Positions 1 to 8,027 of a stretch of DNA of 64,000 nucleotides are shown here, piece after piece. Numbering within the stretch: position 1 is the stretch's first letter; every line of letters starts with the position of its first letter. Source of the DNA: Streptomyces sp. CBMA291 (GTDB lineage Bacteria; Actinomycetota; Actinomycetes; Streptomycetales; Streptomycetaceae); contig NZ_MSJP01000008.1 of assembly GCF_014596525.1 (NCBI RefSeq), positions 181,550 to 245,549 on the forward strand, read 5' to 3'. Position numbers and translations under genes: made by a program. Below the pieces are notes generated by a model. The model was not told the DNA's origin. It saw nothing but the letters and a program-made list of their open reading frames with translations, and searched no databases.

Positions 1-192
1 TGCTCCCTCACCGAGGAACAGCTGCGCGCGGCCTCGCCGCTCCACTGCCTGACCGTGGAGCGACTGGCCGACAAGGAGACCATCGCCGCCGCCCACGCGG
101 AGCTGCGCACCCACCTCATGGCCGACGCCGCCTACAACAACCCGCACCTTCTGGACGTCGGGACGACACACGCGGCACTGCGCTCCAACTGA
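1..192 (+). CDS. NHLP-related RiPP precursor, C-terminal part (5' end outside window)
   Basis: Frame 1 is open from the window edge to a TGA at 190-192, giving 63 residues with no start visible. The fragment contains HCLTVERLADKETIAAA followed by NPHLLDVG and ends HAALRSN. The C-L-x-V-x-x-L-A-x-K-x-x-I-A-A-A block resembles what I know of the NHLP-related (TIGR04509-type) precursors, in which a helical leader precedes a short modified C-terminus. It aligns without gaps to the C-terminal half of the next gene, so the two are tandem paralogs. Maturation enzymes, if any, would lie upstream of the window. Family assignment is from memory of the motif; function is inferred. Confidence 0.6.
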   Translation, partial: CSLTEEQLRAASPLHCLTVERLADKETIAAAHAELRTHLMADAAYNNPHLLDVGTTHAALRSN

Positions 193-224
193 GCCTTCAC
201 ACCGACTTGTCGGAGAGAGACGCC

Positions 225-554
225 ATGCCATCGACCACACCCGACACCAAGCCGCGCATCCCGCCCCGGGTCGCCGATCGGCTGCTCGAACTGCTCGCGA
301 CCGACGACTCGTTCCGGGCACTGTTCACGGCCGACCGCCACACGGCGCTGGTCCAGGCCGGTCTCGACGCCGATCCGGCACTCCTCAAGGAGGCCGCAGA
401 GCTGCGCTGTCTGCTCGTCGACGAACTGGCGAGCAAGAGCGACATCGCCGCCGCGCGCGAAGCCCTCACCGCGCATCTGACCTCGGACGCCAGCCACACC
501 AACCCCCACGCCTTCGAAGCGGGGGCGATGCACGCGGTCCTGCGCACCGGCTGA
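225..554 (+). CDS. NHLP-related RiPP precursor (second tandem paralog)
   Basis: The product has 109 residues. ATG 225 follows GGAGAG with about 7 nt spacing and is preferred to the in-frame TTG at 207. The N-terminus (PRIPPRVADRLLELLATDDSF, then RALF) matches the leader style of NHLP-related peptides, with the L-x-x-L-A-T-D-D-x-F-R-A-x-F signature. The C-terminal half carries RCLLVDELASKSDIAAARE, then TNPHAFEAG and HAVLRTG, matching the preceding gene at C, L, V, LA, K, IAAA, HL, NPH and LR. The stop of the first gene lies 32 bp upstream, so they are probably co-transcribed. No cyclase or dehydrogenase partner is visible downstream. The leader is diagnostic; the core and its modification are unknown. 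Confidence 0.62.
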   Translation: MPSTTPDTKPRIPPRVADRLLELLATDDSFRALFTADRHTALVQAGLDADPALLKEAAELRCLLVDELASKSDIAAAREALTAHLTSDASHTNPHAFEAGAMHAVLRTG

Positions 555-595
555 CCCGGGCGGTCGGCACGTGAGGGCGGGGCCGCCCCTGATGT

Positions 596-738
596 GGCTC
601 GGGGGCGGCCCCCGGTGCGGGCTCGGGGGCGGCCCCCGGTGCGGGCTCGGGGGCGCCCCCTGGCGCGGGCTCAGGGGCGCCCCTCGGCGCGACTCAGAGG
701 CGTCCCCCAGCGTGACTCGGGGGCGTACACCCACACCG
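596..738. repeat. Imperfect 24-bp tandem repeat
   Basis: About six head-to-tail copies of a 24-bp GC-rich unit beginning GGCTCGGGGGCG fill most of the gap (555-794) between the precursor gene and the convergent monooxygenase gene. The first two copies (596-619 and 620-643) are identical; later ones drift. No gene or clear terminator hairpin is seen in this gap. Confidence 0.8.
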
Positions 739-794
739 GACCGCCACCGGACCGCCACCGGGCCACTCCGGATCACGCGCCGCTCACGCGCCCC

Positions 795-2240
795 TCACGC
801 CCCCGAGGGGAAGACCGTCGCCGCGTACGCCGCCGCCGCCGGAGCGGGCTGGAGGGCCGCGTGCGCCGCTATCGCGTGCAGATCGCGCCAGGCACGCTCA
901 AGCCCGCCGCCCGAGATGAGCCCCCGGGCCCCGCCGGACCGCATGAGCCGCTCCACCGCGCCGACCAGCAGATCCACGGCCACGGCGGAATCCCGCTGGT
1001 TGAGCGCGGTGGCGAGCACCCCGGCATCACCCCCGGACCCGACACCGGACCCGACACCGGACCCGGACCCAGACCCGCCACTGACACCGACACCGGAAAC
1101 GGCACCAGCACCAGCACCAGCACCAGCACCAGCAGCAGCGCCGTATCCGACCCCCGTGCCTCCGGAAGTGCCGGCCCCGCCCCACTCGTCCGCCCGGACC
1201 GCCGCCGCCCGCAGCAGCAACCAGGCCGCGTCGATCTCCGCCGCGCAGCGGGCGAGGGTCTGCTGCGCCACCGGGTCCTGGGTGAGCGGACGGCCGTCGG
1301 GGAGGCGGCGCAGGCCCGTGAGGACGGTCCACGCGTCGAGCGCGCCGCGCGCCGCACCCAGCGCGGGGGCGGCGAACAGCAGGGCGGCGACCAGCGGATA
1401 CGGCACCTGGTGGCAGGGGGCGGGGGCGCGGCCGGGCTCCGCCGCCTCGCGCGCCCCGGACATCAGGGTCTCCCGCAGGAACGTGCGGCGCTCCGGCACG
1501 AAGACCGCCTCCGCCTCGTCGATCACCACACTGTGGCTGCCGGTGGCCCGCAGCCCCACCGCGTCCCAGGTCTCCTTGACCCTGACCCGCTCGCGCGGCA
1601 CCGCGAGGACCCGGTAGGCGGGCGCGCCGGTCCCCGTGTGGTCGAGGGAGGCAAGCAGCACCCACTCCGCGTGCTCGATCCCGCTCGCGAACGCCCACTC
1701 CCCCGAGAGCCTCCAACCGCCGGGGACACGGGTGAGCCGCCCCGCCGGGGGAACGACCGCGGCGGCGATACGGGTGTCGGGCGAGTCGCCCCACAGGTCG
1801 CGCTGGCCCTCGGCCGGCAGATGCGCGGCGAGCCGCCCGTGGGCCGCGAGCAGCACCCCGCACCAGGCGGTGGAGGCGCAGGCGGCGCCCACCCCTGCGA
1901 TGGTGTCGAGCAGTCCGGTGAAGGTCCCGGCCGTGCCGCCCCAGCGGCGGGGCACGAAGTGGCGGGCGAGCCCCGCGTCCGTCAGGGCGGCGACCACCTC
2001 GGGGTGGAGCCTGCCGGAACGCTCCGTCTCCTCGGCATGCCGGGTGGCGGCGGCGTAGACGTAACCGGCGGCGAGCGACGCGTGCACGACCGGAAAGGGA
2101 GACGAGGAGTGAGACAGGGAGGGAGGCAGGGACGAAGACGGGGAGGGAGACGGCGAGGGAGCCGGGGACAGGGGCAGCGACACGGACGGGGGCACGGACT
2201 CGAACTCGGACTCGGACTCGGACGAGGTGGCGACGTTCAT
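795..2240 (-). CDS. Acyl-CoA dehydrogenase-fold (group D) flavin-dependent monooxygenase
   Basis: The product has 481 residues. ATG 2240 sits 8 nt after AAGGAG and is preferred to the upstream in-frame codon at 2285. After a Ser/Glu/Pro-rich N-terminus (about 50 residues) the chain follows the HsaA/HpaB-like acyl-CoA dehydrogenase fold, including FVPRRWGG, an STAWC segment, LSGEWAFASGIEHAEWVLL and the LRATGSHSVVIDE strand. Such enzymes hydroxylate phenolic or carrier-bound substrates with FADH2 from a separate flavin reductase. A reductase gene lies at 12846-13517; pairing is inference. A Gly/Ala/Val/Ser stretch of about 50 residues near the C-terminus is encoded by tandem GACACC- and CCAGCA-type repeats (about 1030-1140) and interrupts the last helical domain. 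An acyl-CoA dehydrogenase role is less likely. Confidence 0.72.
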   Translation of the reverse strand: MNVATSSESESEFESVPPSVSLPLSPAPSPSPSPSSSLPPSLSHSSSPFPVVHASLAAGYVYAAATRHAEETERSGRLHPEVVAALTDAGLARHFVPRRWGGTAGTFTGLLDTIAGVGAACASTAWCGVLLAAHGRLAAHLPAEGQRDLWGDSPDTRIAAAVVPPAGRLTRVPGGWRLSGEWAFASGIEHAEWVLLASLDHTGTGAPAYRVLAVPRERVRVKETWDAVGLRATGSHSVVIDEAEAVFVPERRTFLRETLMSGAREAAEPGRAPAPCHQVPYPLVAALLFAAPALGAARGALDAWTVLTGLRRLPDGRPLTQDPVAQQTLARCAAEIDAAWLLLRAAAVRADEWGGAGTSGGTGVGYGAAAGAGAGAGAGAVSGVGVSGGSGSGSGVGSGVGSGGDAGVLATALNQRDSAVAVDLLVGAVERLMRSGGARGLISGGGLERAWRDLHAIAAHAALQPAPAAAAYAATVFPSGA

Positions 2241-2288
2241 GACGCGGGCTCCTTCAGTGGCGGTAGTGATGCGAGGCTGTGACAAGTA

Positions 2289-2318
2289 GAAAAAGATTCG
2301 GTCCGGAAGGTATTTTCT
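2289..2318. promoter_or_regulatory. Possible gamma-butyrolactone receptor site (weak ARE)
   Basis: An AT-rich patch in the 136-bp gap between the divergent monooxygenase and TetR genes contains GAAGGTATTTT, whose reverse strand reads AAAATACCTTC. The ATACCTTC half-site is shared with the strong palindrome at 6214-6237 and the site at 12078-12099. The opposite half (AAAAAGATTC) is only partly symmetric. Position between two divergent starts fits an operator. Confidence 0.4.
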
Positions 2319-2376
2319 GAGAGGCCGTCATCGACTGCATGAGGGCCGGAACACTGCGACGGGAGGCGGATGCTCG

Positions 2377-3003
2377 GTGAGGCAACAGGACAGGGCCCGC
2401 ATGACCTACGACCTGGTGATCGGAGCAGCGGCGGCCGAGTTCTCCCTGCACGGATTCGCGGGGACGAACCTGGCCGACATCACGGCCCGCACCGGACTGA
2501 CCAAGGGAGCCCTCTACGGACACTTCTCCTCGAAGGCGGATCTCGCGGGTGAGCTGACCCGGTCCTTCGAATCGGGCTGGGCCGACGCCCTCGCCACCGC
2601 CGTCGAAGAGGCGGAGAAGGGGGACGCGGCACTGCCCGCCCTGCGCGGACTACTGGTCGAGCTGGCGCACCGGCTGTACAAGGACCGGCCGTTCGCCGCG
2701 GGGCTGCGTCTGGTCCTCGACGCCGCTCGCGCCGAGGAGACCGTCCCCGTCCACCTCGCCCATCTCTGCGGGGTGGTGGCTCTCCTGCTCCGGAGGGGCC
2801 AGAAGGAGGGTTCCGTCGCCGAGACCCTTCCGGCCGACCTCCTCGCCCAGCTCGTGGCCGCGTTGCTGGTCGGCGCCCCGGCCGTGGTGACGGCGACGGA
2901 CGCGACCGATCCCGCAGCCCTCGTACGCGAGGTGTGGGACGTGCTCGAACCCTCGCTCGCCACCGCCTCCCGGTCGACGTGCGGAGGAACGGCCGGACGG
3001 TAG
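2377..3003 (+). CDS. TetR-family regulator (gamma-butyrolactone receptor-like)
   Basis: The product has 208 residues from a GTG start preceded by GGGAGG at 10 nt. The N-terminal helix-turn-helix (about residues 14-50: AAAAEFSLHGFAGTNLADI, then GLTKGALYGHFSSK) is typical of the ArpA/ScbR branch of TetR. The ligand domain lacks an obvious counterpart of the tryptophan seen in the second receptor at 6269-6871, so it may be a pseudo-receptor responding to another ligand. It diverges from the monooxygenase gene across a candidate operator. Likely role: repressor of itself and its neighbour. Target and ligand are inferred. Confidence 0.75.
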   Translation: MRQQDRARMTYDLVIGAAAAEFSLHGFAGTNLADITARTGLTKGALYGHFSSKADLAGELTRSFESGWADALATAVEEAEKGDAALPALRGLLVELAHRLYKDRPFAAGLRLVLDAARAEETVPVHLAHLCGVVALLLRRGQKEGSVAETLPADLLAQLVAALLVGAPAVVTATDATDPAALVREVWDVLEPSLATASRSTCGGTAGR

Positions 3004-3281
3004 AACGCGAACGGCTCGGCGTACGGACGGAAGACGTACGACGGGAAGGACGCGCGCGGGAAAGACGTACCAGGGATTCGGACCCCGTGGCCCCCGTGGC
3101 GGCGGGGTCTTCCCCTAGGGGTACGGGACGTGGAGCGCGGAGCGCGGGGAAGGCGTCGGCCGGGCCGGTGGGGCGGCAGCCGGAAGACGGCGGCTCCGGG
3201 TCGAGGTCGCGGGCGGCTCCCCCGGGCGCGAGGGCTCCCCAGGAGGGGGCTCCCCGGGCGGCGGGGCGGCGGCGGCGAACC

Positions 3282-4460
3282 TCAGGCCGCCTGCGGCTCT
3301 CTCACCCGACGGCTCACCGCGACGGCGGAGGGCACGGACACGGAGACGGTCACCGACACCGGGACGGAGGCCGACACGGGGACGGAAGCCGACACGCGAG
3401 AGGCCGATGCGGAAGCGCGTACGGACGGACACACGGGCAGAGCCACCGCGGCCACCGGCGAGACGGAGACGATCGGCACGGACACGACGGGCGCGGAAGC
3501 CATGACGGGCACGGTCGCCGCGACGGATCCAGCGGCCACGGCAGACACAGCGGACACACCAAACCCGGCAGCCACAACAGGCACGGTCGCCGCGATGGTT
3601 CCGGCAGCCACGGCGAGCACAGTCGACATGACAGGCCCAGCAGCCACGACAGGCGCAGTCGACACGACAGCCTCGGCGGCCACGACGGACACAGGCGCCC
3701 CGGCGGCCACGGCAGGCACAGGCGCCCCGGCGGCCACGACAGCCCCGGCGGGCCTGGTCGCCCCGGCGGGCCCGGTCGCCCCGGCGGTCTTCGGTCCGGG
3801 GAGTCTGCCCCAGGTGGCCAGTTCGGCGGCGGTGGCGGAGGCGAGGTCTTCGCCCACCAGGACCGGGTGGCCGACCGCGCGCAGCAGCGGCAGGTCGCTT
3901 TCGTCGTCCGCGTAGGCGTGGCAGTGCTCGGGATCGAGGCCGAAGGCCGTCATGATCCGGCGGGCGGCTTCCGCCTTGGCCTCGCCGATCATCGGCGCGC
4001 CGATCAGTTCCCCGGTGAGACGTCCCTCCGAGGTGACCTCGGGGACGGAGCAGACCACCAGGTCCGCGCCGACCTCGGTGGCCAGCGGGTCCAGACAGGC
4101 GGAGAAGGCGCCGGAGACGAGGACGACGAGGTCGCCGGCGCGTGCGTGGCGGCGCAGTGCCTCGTGTACGGGGGTGTGGAAGAGGCCGTCCGTGCGGGCC
4201 GTGGCGTACCAGGCGCGGCCGGTGACCTCCAGCTCGTCGAGACGGCTGTCGGCGAGGAAGCGGTAGAAGGAACGATTCACCTGCTCCCGTGGCGTCCCCG
4301 CGCGGATCTGGTCCTGGAGCGAGGCCTGTGCCGTGGCGAGCCGTCGGGCCGCTCGCTCGTCATGCCCCCAGAACCGGGCGAGGAGGCCGGCCATGCTCTT
4401 GCAGGTGATCAGGGTCTCGTCGACGTCGAAGAAGGCGGCCCGGACGGGAGCGAGGCTCAT
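3282..4460 (-). CDS. HAD-IB (SerB-like) phosphatase with long repetitive C-terminal tail
   Basis: Residues 1-220 form a complete HAD-IB phosphatase: motif I D12-V-D14-E-T, motif II S116 in VLVSGAF, motif III K162, motif IV D185-D186-E-S-D189. Residues about 222-392 are an Ala/Val/Ser/Pro tail built from units such as VVAAG and VSVP, encoded by imperfect repeats, with no recognisable domain. ATG 4460 overlaps the stop of the LysR-type gene in ATGA, implying translational coupling. Lying downstream of the afsA homolog, it is a good candidate for the phosphatase that removes phosphate from the butenolide/butyrolactone phosphate in A-factor-type biosynthesis. That role is inference; a phosphoserine phosphatase-like activity is the alternative. 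Confidence 0.75.
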   Translation of the reverse strand: MSLAPVRAAFFDVDETLITCKSMAGLLARFWGHDERAARRLATAQASLQDQIRAGTPREQVNRSFYRFLADSRLDELEVTGRAWYATARTDGLFHTPVHEALRRHARAGDLVVLVSGAFSACLDPLATEVGADLVVCSVPEVTSEGRLTGELIGAPMIGEAKAEAARRIMTAFGLDPEHCHAYADDESDLPLLRAVGHPVLVGEDLASATAAELATWGRLPGPKTAGATGPAGATRPAGAVVAAGAPVPAVAAGAPVSVVAAEAVVSTAPVVAAGPVMSTVLAVAAGTIAATVPVVAAGFGVSAVSAVAAGSVAATVPVMASAPVVSVPIVSVSPVAAVALPVCPSVRASASASRVSASVPVSASVPVSVTVSVSVPSAVAVSRRVREPQAA

Positions 4461-4987
4461 GCTCTTCCCCCACTGCCGCTCACCCGGACCTTGCCCAGCC
4501 GCTTCGCGACCAGCCGTCCGCCGCCTTCCGTCGCGCCACCGCCCAGCGGCGCGCCGCCGCCGACCGGCGTACCGCCGCCGATGGGTGCGCCCCCTCCGAC
4601 GGTCGACGCGCCCCTGCCGACCGACGAGGCGCCGAGCGCCGCTCCCGCACCCAGGGGGGTGCCGCCGCCCAGGGGCGTACGGCCGCCCAGGGGCACGGCC
4701 CGCCGGGGCCTCTTCCGCTCACGGAGCACCGGGTCGGCGATCTCGTCCTGGGCGGTGTCGACCAGGTCCAGGATGCGTTCCGCGAGGGGCCTCAACCGGA
4801 CGCCCGCCGGGGTGAGTTCCACCGAGCGGTTGCCGCGCCGCTGGAAGAGCGGGGCTCCCATGTCCTCTTCCAGGCCCTTGATCTGCGCGGTCACGGCGGG
4901 CTGGGAGTAGTGCAGGTTGTGGGCCGCGCGGGTGAAGCTGAGCTCTCGGGCCACCTCGCGGAAGGCCCGTAAGTGCTGGAGTTCCAT
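4457..4987 (-). CDS. Truncated LysR-type regulator: HTH and linker helix only, Gly/Pro repeat tail
   Basis: The product has 176 residues. Residues 1-62 are a canonical LysR winged helix (start MELQHLRAFREVARELSFTR, then SQPAVTAQIKGLEEDMGAPLF and ELTPAG). A linker helix follows to about residue 90, then roughly 85 residues of P-L/I/V-G-G-G-type repeats to the end. The effector-binding domain of normal LysR proteins (about 300 aa) is missing, and no remnant is seen in the downstream frames because the HAD gene starts immediately with a 4-bp overlap. It is either a DNA-binding-only regulator or a decayed gene. It sits 66 bp after the afsA homolog in the same direction, so probably in one operon. 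Confidence 0.65.
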   Translation of the reverse strand: MELQHLRAFREVARELSFTRAAHNLHYSQPAVTAQIKGLEEDMGAPLFQRRGNRSVELTPAGVRLRPLAERILDLVDTAQDEIADPVLRERKRPRRAVPLGGRTPLGGGTPLGAGAALGASSVGRGASTVGGGAPIGGGTPVGGGAPLGGGATEGGGRLVAKRLGKVRVSGSGGRA

Positions 4988-5053
4988 CGTCTGCCTTTCT
5001 TGCCTCGGTTGCTGCTGCGTGGGTGGTGCGTACGCGCCGGGCCGTCGGGCGGG

Positions 5054-6148
5054 TCAGCCGGCGCGGCGCGCCAGGCCCGTCGCGAGGACGCGTTCGCCCT
5101 GCGTGGCCGAGAGGCGGATCCGGCCGTCGCCGGTCGGCGTGGCGTCGATGGTCACGGCCTCGGAAAGCTCGCCGAAGACGGCGAAGTCGGCGTCCAGGGA
5201 GAGCAGGGCGCCGTGGGCGCCGTCCGGGAAGTCCAGGAGGTCCGCGGGGGCCTCTCCGTCCGTTCCGCAGGGTCTGCCGGTGCGGAGGGCCGCCTGCCGG
5301 AAGGCCTCCAGGAGGAGCATCCCGGGCACGTGGTCCGAGGGGTGCTCGAAGTAGCCGGGGTGCGTGGTGTCGACGTGCAGCCGCCACTCGCGGGCACCGG
5401 CCGCCCCGCTGCCCTTCCCGGACAAGGGGCGGAGCACGCCCCGGCCTTCGGCGGGCGGGACGGGCGAGCCGGTCGCGGGGGCGGGCGTCCCGGTCCCCGC
5501 GCTGCGTCCGCGCTGCCGGAGGCGGGCGTACCGTACTCCGTCGATCACCGTCACCGAGGCGGAGGCGCGGGCGCACTCCCGGCCCGCGACCTCGATCACC
5601 ATGTCGAAACGGGCGTCGAAGCGGCGCGGGTTGCGCGGTCCCTCCGGGGTCACGACCTTCACGTCGAGGACCACCGGGAGCGGGCCCGCGCCGACGCGGA
5701 GGGCGGCCGGGTCGCCGATGCGCAGGGACAGCGCCTTGAAGATGAAGTGGTGGCCGAGAGGCACGTCGTGGTGGCGGTGGCTCAGGAAGATCCCGGCCTG
5801 CCGGACGACCTCGACGAGGAGCATGAAGTCGGCCTGCCCGGTCCCCTCCGGGCGGTAGAGCGCGTGGTTGCGGGGAAGTTGGGCGCCGACGAGGAAGCGG
5901 TCGCCGCCCGCCATGACGGAGTCGGTGAGGAAGACCTCCGTCACGGAGGCGCGGTGCACGAGCCGTCGTGAGACAGTGCGGTCGTAGCCGATCCCCTGCT
6001 TGGCCTCGCGTATCAGGGCCTCACGGGACTTCAGCGCCGTCAGAGGCCCCAGGGGCTCAAGAGGATCGAGAGATTCGAGCGGCTCAAGGGACTCCAAGCG
6101 CTCAAGAGGCTCAAGAGGCAATACGTTCTGAAGCACACCGGTGGACAT
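5054..6148 (-). CDS. afsA: AfsA/ScbA-family gamma-butyrolactone synthase
   Basis: The product has 364 residues with two AfsA hot-dog repeats (about residues 60-185 and 225-345). Family hallmarks are RLVHRASVTEVFLTD near residue 62, FMLLVEVVRQAGIFLSHRHH in repeat 1, and HPSDHVPGMLLLEAFRQAAL in repeat 2. Members condense a beta-ketoacyl-ACP with dihydroxyacetone phosphate, the first step to A-factor-like autoregulators. Residues 10-40 are an unusual Leu-Glu-Pro-Leu repeat. ATG 6148 is used, with a purine-rich GAGGGGGG upstream. The gene diverges from the ScbR-type receptor across the operator at 6214-6237 and leads an operon with the LysR fragment and HAD phosphatase. Fold assignment is secure; the exact autoregulator is unknown. 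Confidence 0.88.
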   Translation of the reverse strand: MSTGVLQNVLPLEPLERLESLEPLESLDPLEPLGPLTALKSREALIREAKQGIGYDRTVSRRLVHRASVTEVFLTDSVMAGGDRFLVGAQLPRNHALYRPEGTGQADFMLLVEVVRQAGIFLSHRHHDVPLGHHFIFKALSLRIGDPAALRVGAGPLPVVLDVKVVTPEGPRNPRRFDARFDMVIEVAGRECARASASVTVIDGVRYARLRQRGRSAGTGTPAPATGSPVPPAEGRGVLRPLSGKGSGAAGAREWRLHVDTTHPGYFEHPSDHVPGMLLLEAFRQAALRTGRPCGTDGEAPADLLDFPDGAHGALLSLDADFAVFGELSEAVTIDATPTGDGRIRLSATQGERVLATGLARRAG

Positions 6149-6213
6149 CAGTTCCCCCCTCAGGATGAGTCAGCACGGTGACGAGGAACCTTCGCAGCCC
6201 CTCGGCAGCAAGA

Positions 6214-6237
6214 AATATACCTTCGAGAATGTATATT
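6214..6237. promoter_or_regulatory. Autoregulatory element (ARE) operator for the ScbR-type receptor
   Basis: A 24-bp inverted repeat: AATATAC, ten bases, GTATATT, with an internal TTC-GA-GAA dyad, so 20 of 24 bases are in symmetric pairs. It is AT-rich in very GC-rich surroundings and lies between the divergent afsA-like (start 6148) and receptor (start 6269) genes. Size, symmetry and position match known AREs bound by ArpA/ScbR proteins. Binding is inferred. Confidence 0.8.
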
Positions 6238-6268
6238 GCAAGGCGTTGGAACGAGAGAGGCGGACAGC

Positions 6269-6871
6269 ATGGCGACACTCAGAAGCGAGCCGAAGCAGGA
6301 ACGCGCCCGGCGAACGAAGGTCCACATCCTCCGGTCGGCGGCCGAACTCTTCGCCGAGCGCGGGTACGCGACCGTGACCCTCCAGGACGTGGCCGAACGG
6401 GCCGAGATGACCAAGGGAGCGGTGTACTTCCACTACACGAACAAGGAGGCACTCGCGGTCGCCGTCGTACAGGAGCACTACGCGCGCTGGCCCGAGATCC
6501 TCAAGGGCGCCGAGGGCACCCACGAGGAGCCCTTCGACACGCTCACCGCCGTGCTCGACACCGTCACGCGGGCCTTCTCCCGGGACATCGTCGTCCAGGC
6601 GGGGGCCCGGCTCCAGATCGAGCGGGCCCTCATCGACGCGGAGCTTCCCGAGCCGTACGTCGGCTGGGAGGACTACCTCGGACGGCTGATCACGGAAGCC
6701 CGGGACGCGGGCCAACTGCGGGCCGGAGTGGAACCGCGCGCCGCCGCCCGGGTCCTGGTCGCCGCCTTCTTCGGCATGCAGCACATCTCCGACGTCCTCA
6801 GCAGGCGCAAGGACCTGCCCGAGCGGTACGAGGAACTGCGCACCGTGCTCCTCGATGGGATGCGCTGCTGA
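6269..6871 (+). CDS. scbR: ScbR/ArpA-type gamma-butyrolactone receptor (TetR family)
   Basis: The product has 200 residues. ATG 6269 follows a GAGAGGCGG ribosome site and is preferred to the TTG at 6236, which lies inside the operator. The helix-turn-helix (residues about 23-58: AAELFAERGYATVTLQDVAE, then EMTKGAVYFHYTNKE) is typical of the ScbR group. The ligand domain has PYVGWEDYL with W133, probably equivalent to the conserved ligand-pocket tryptophan of ArpA/CprB. Divergent from the afsA homolog, it should repress itself and afsA through the ARE until its butyrolactone accumulates. The gene ends 32 bp before a strong hairpin. Confidence 0.87.
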   Translation: MATLRSEPKQERARRTKVHILRSAAELFAERGYATVTLQDVAERAEMTKGAVYFHYTNKEALAVAVVQEHYARWPEILKGAEGTHEEPFDTLTAVLDTVTRAFSRDIVVQAGARLQIERALIDAELPEPYVGWEDYLGRLITEARDAGQLRAGVEPRAAARVLVAAFFGMQHISDVLSRRKDLPERYEELRTVLLDGMRC

Positions 6872-6903
6872 CCGGCCGCGTATCAACCACGAGGGACGGG
6901 AAA

Positions 6904-6940
6904 CGGCGTGGCCCCCCACCGGTGGTGGGAGGCCACGCCG
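6904..6940. terminator. Bidirectional terminator hairpin
   Basis: Arms CGGCGTGGCC-C-CCCACC and GGTGGG-A-GGCCACGCCG pair over 16 bp with one internal mismatch and a 3-nt loop. It lies between the ends of the receptor gene (6871) and the convergent EamA gene (6978). Confidence 0.85.
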
Positions 6941-6977
6941 TAGGCGTTTCAGGGACGCTCGGCGGATCCGCGAGGGA

Positions 6978-8027
6978 TCAGGAGCGGGTGCCCGAAGCGA
7001 CGGGCGCCGGGGCCGAAGCGGAACCGGAAGCGGAGGTGGAGGTGGAGACGGTGGGGGCCGGGGAGGCGGCCGGGGCGGGAGCCGGGGCCGGGGTCGCCTT
7101 GGCCGCGATCCGGCGCAGGTAGAGGTTGTTGAAGACCAGCGCCGCCGCGGTGAGCGCGGCACCGACGATCTGGACGCCCGCCGGGACGACACCGGTCAGG
7201 GCGGAGATCACGAAGGCGGTCACCGGGACGACGTCCATGAAGAGGACACCGTTGAGCGGGCCGAGGTAGCGGTTGCCGAAGTTCCAGCCGAGGACGCCGA
7301 CGAAGCCGGCGATGATGCTCATGTAGGCGAGCTGGGGAAGGATCGAGCCGACCGCGTGCGCCGTCGGGACCGGGACACCGCCCGCGGCGAGGATGATCGC
7401 GGTGATCACGGTGGCGCTGGCGAGACCGAGGACCGTGGTGATCGCGGTGTACTTGATCGGGGACCAGCCCGGGAAGAAGCCCGCGCCCGAGGTGTAGACG
7501 ACCCAGCACAGGGCGGCGAAGAGCAGCAGCGCGTCGGCGCCCGCCTCCCTCGGGGAGGAGATCAGCGAGCCGATGTCACCGTTGGAGACGACCAGGATGG
7601 TGCCGACGAAGGACATCGCGATGAAGGCGAGCGAGAACTTCGGCGGAACGACCTTGCGCAGCACCCAGTTCACCAGGAAGCCCATCATGGGCATGGTGGC
7701 CATCATGATCGAGGCGTTGAGCGCGCCCCGCTCGCCGATCAGGTCCTGGCCGAAGAAGACGAGGAACTGGAAGCCCGCGAATCCGGCGGTGCCGAACAGC
7801 CAGGCCAGGCCGATGCGTTCGCCCTTGAGACGCAGCCCCGCCCGTCCCTCCCGCATCCGGAGGAAGACCAGGAACATCGCACCGGCGATGGTGTAGCGCA
7901 TGACCGTGAAGGTGAACGGGTCGATGTGCTGGAGGGTGGAGTCCATCAGGGGGAACATCGCGCCCCAGGACACCGTGGCCAGGAGGCAGAGGAGGACGCC
8001 TCGCGTGTACGTGTTCTGACTGTTCAT
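6978..8027 (-). CDS. EamA/DMT-family membrane exporter
   Basis: The product has 349 residues with two EamA repeats: about ten hydrophobic segments over residues 8-300, including LLCLLATVSWGAMFPLMDS at the start and the second-repeat segment beginning DALLLFAALCWVVYTS. Such transporters export amino acids, metabolites or drugs across the cytoplasmic membrane. The last 35 residues are an Ala/Pro/Ser tail encoded by GC repeats. ATG 8027 has AGGAAG upstream. It lies downstream of the acyl-activating ligase and decarboxylase genes on the same strand, so it may export the product of that pathway. Substrate unknown. Confidence 0.8.
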   Translation of the reverse strand: MNSQNTYTRGVLLCLLATVSWGAMFPLMDSTLQHIDPFTFTVMRYTIAGAMFLVFLRMREGRAGLRLKGERIGLAWLFGTAGFAGFQFLVFFGQDLIGERGALNASIMMATMPMMGFLVNWVLRKVVPPKFSLAFIAMSFVGTILVVSNGDIGSLISSPREAGADALLLFAALCWVVYTSGAGFFPGWSPIKYTAITTVLGLASATVITAIILAAGGVPVPTAHAVGSILPQLAYMSIIAGFVGVLGWNFGNRYLGPLNGVLFMDVVPVTAFVISALTGVVPAGVQIVGAALTAAALVFNNLYLRRIAAKATPAPAPAPAASPAPTVSTSTSASGSASAPAPVASGTRS

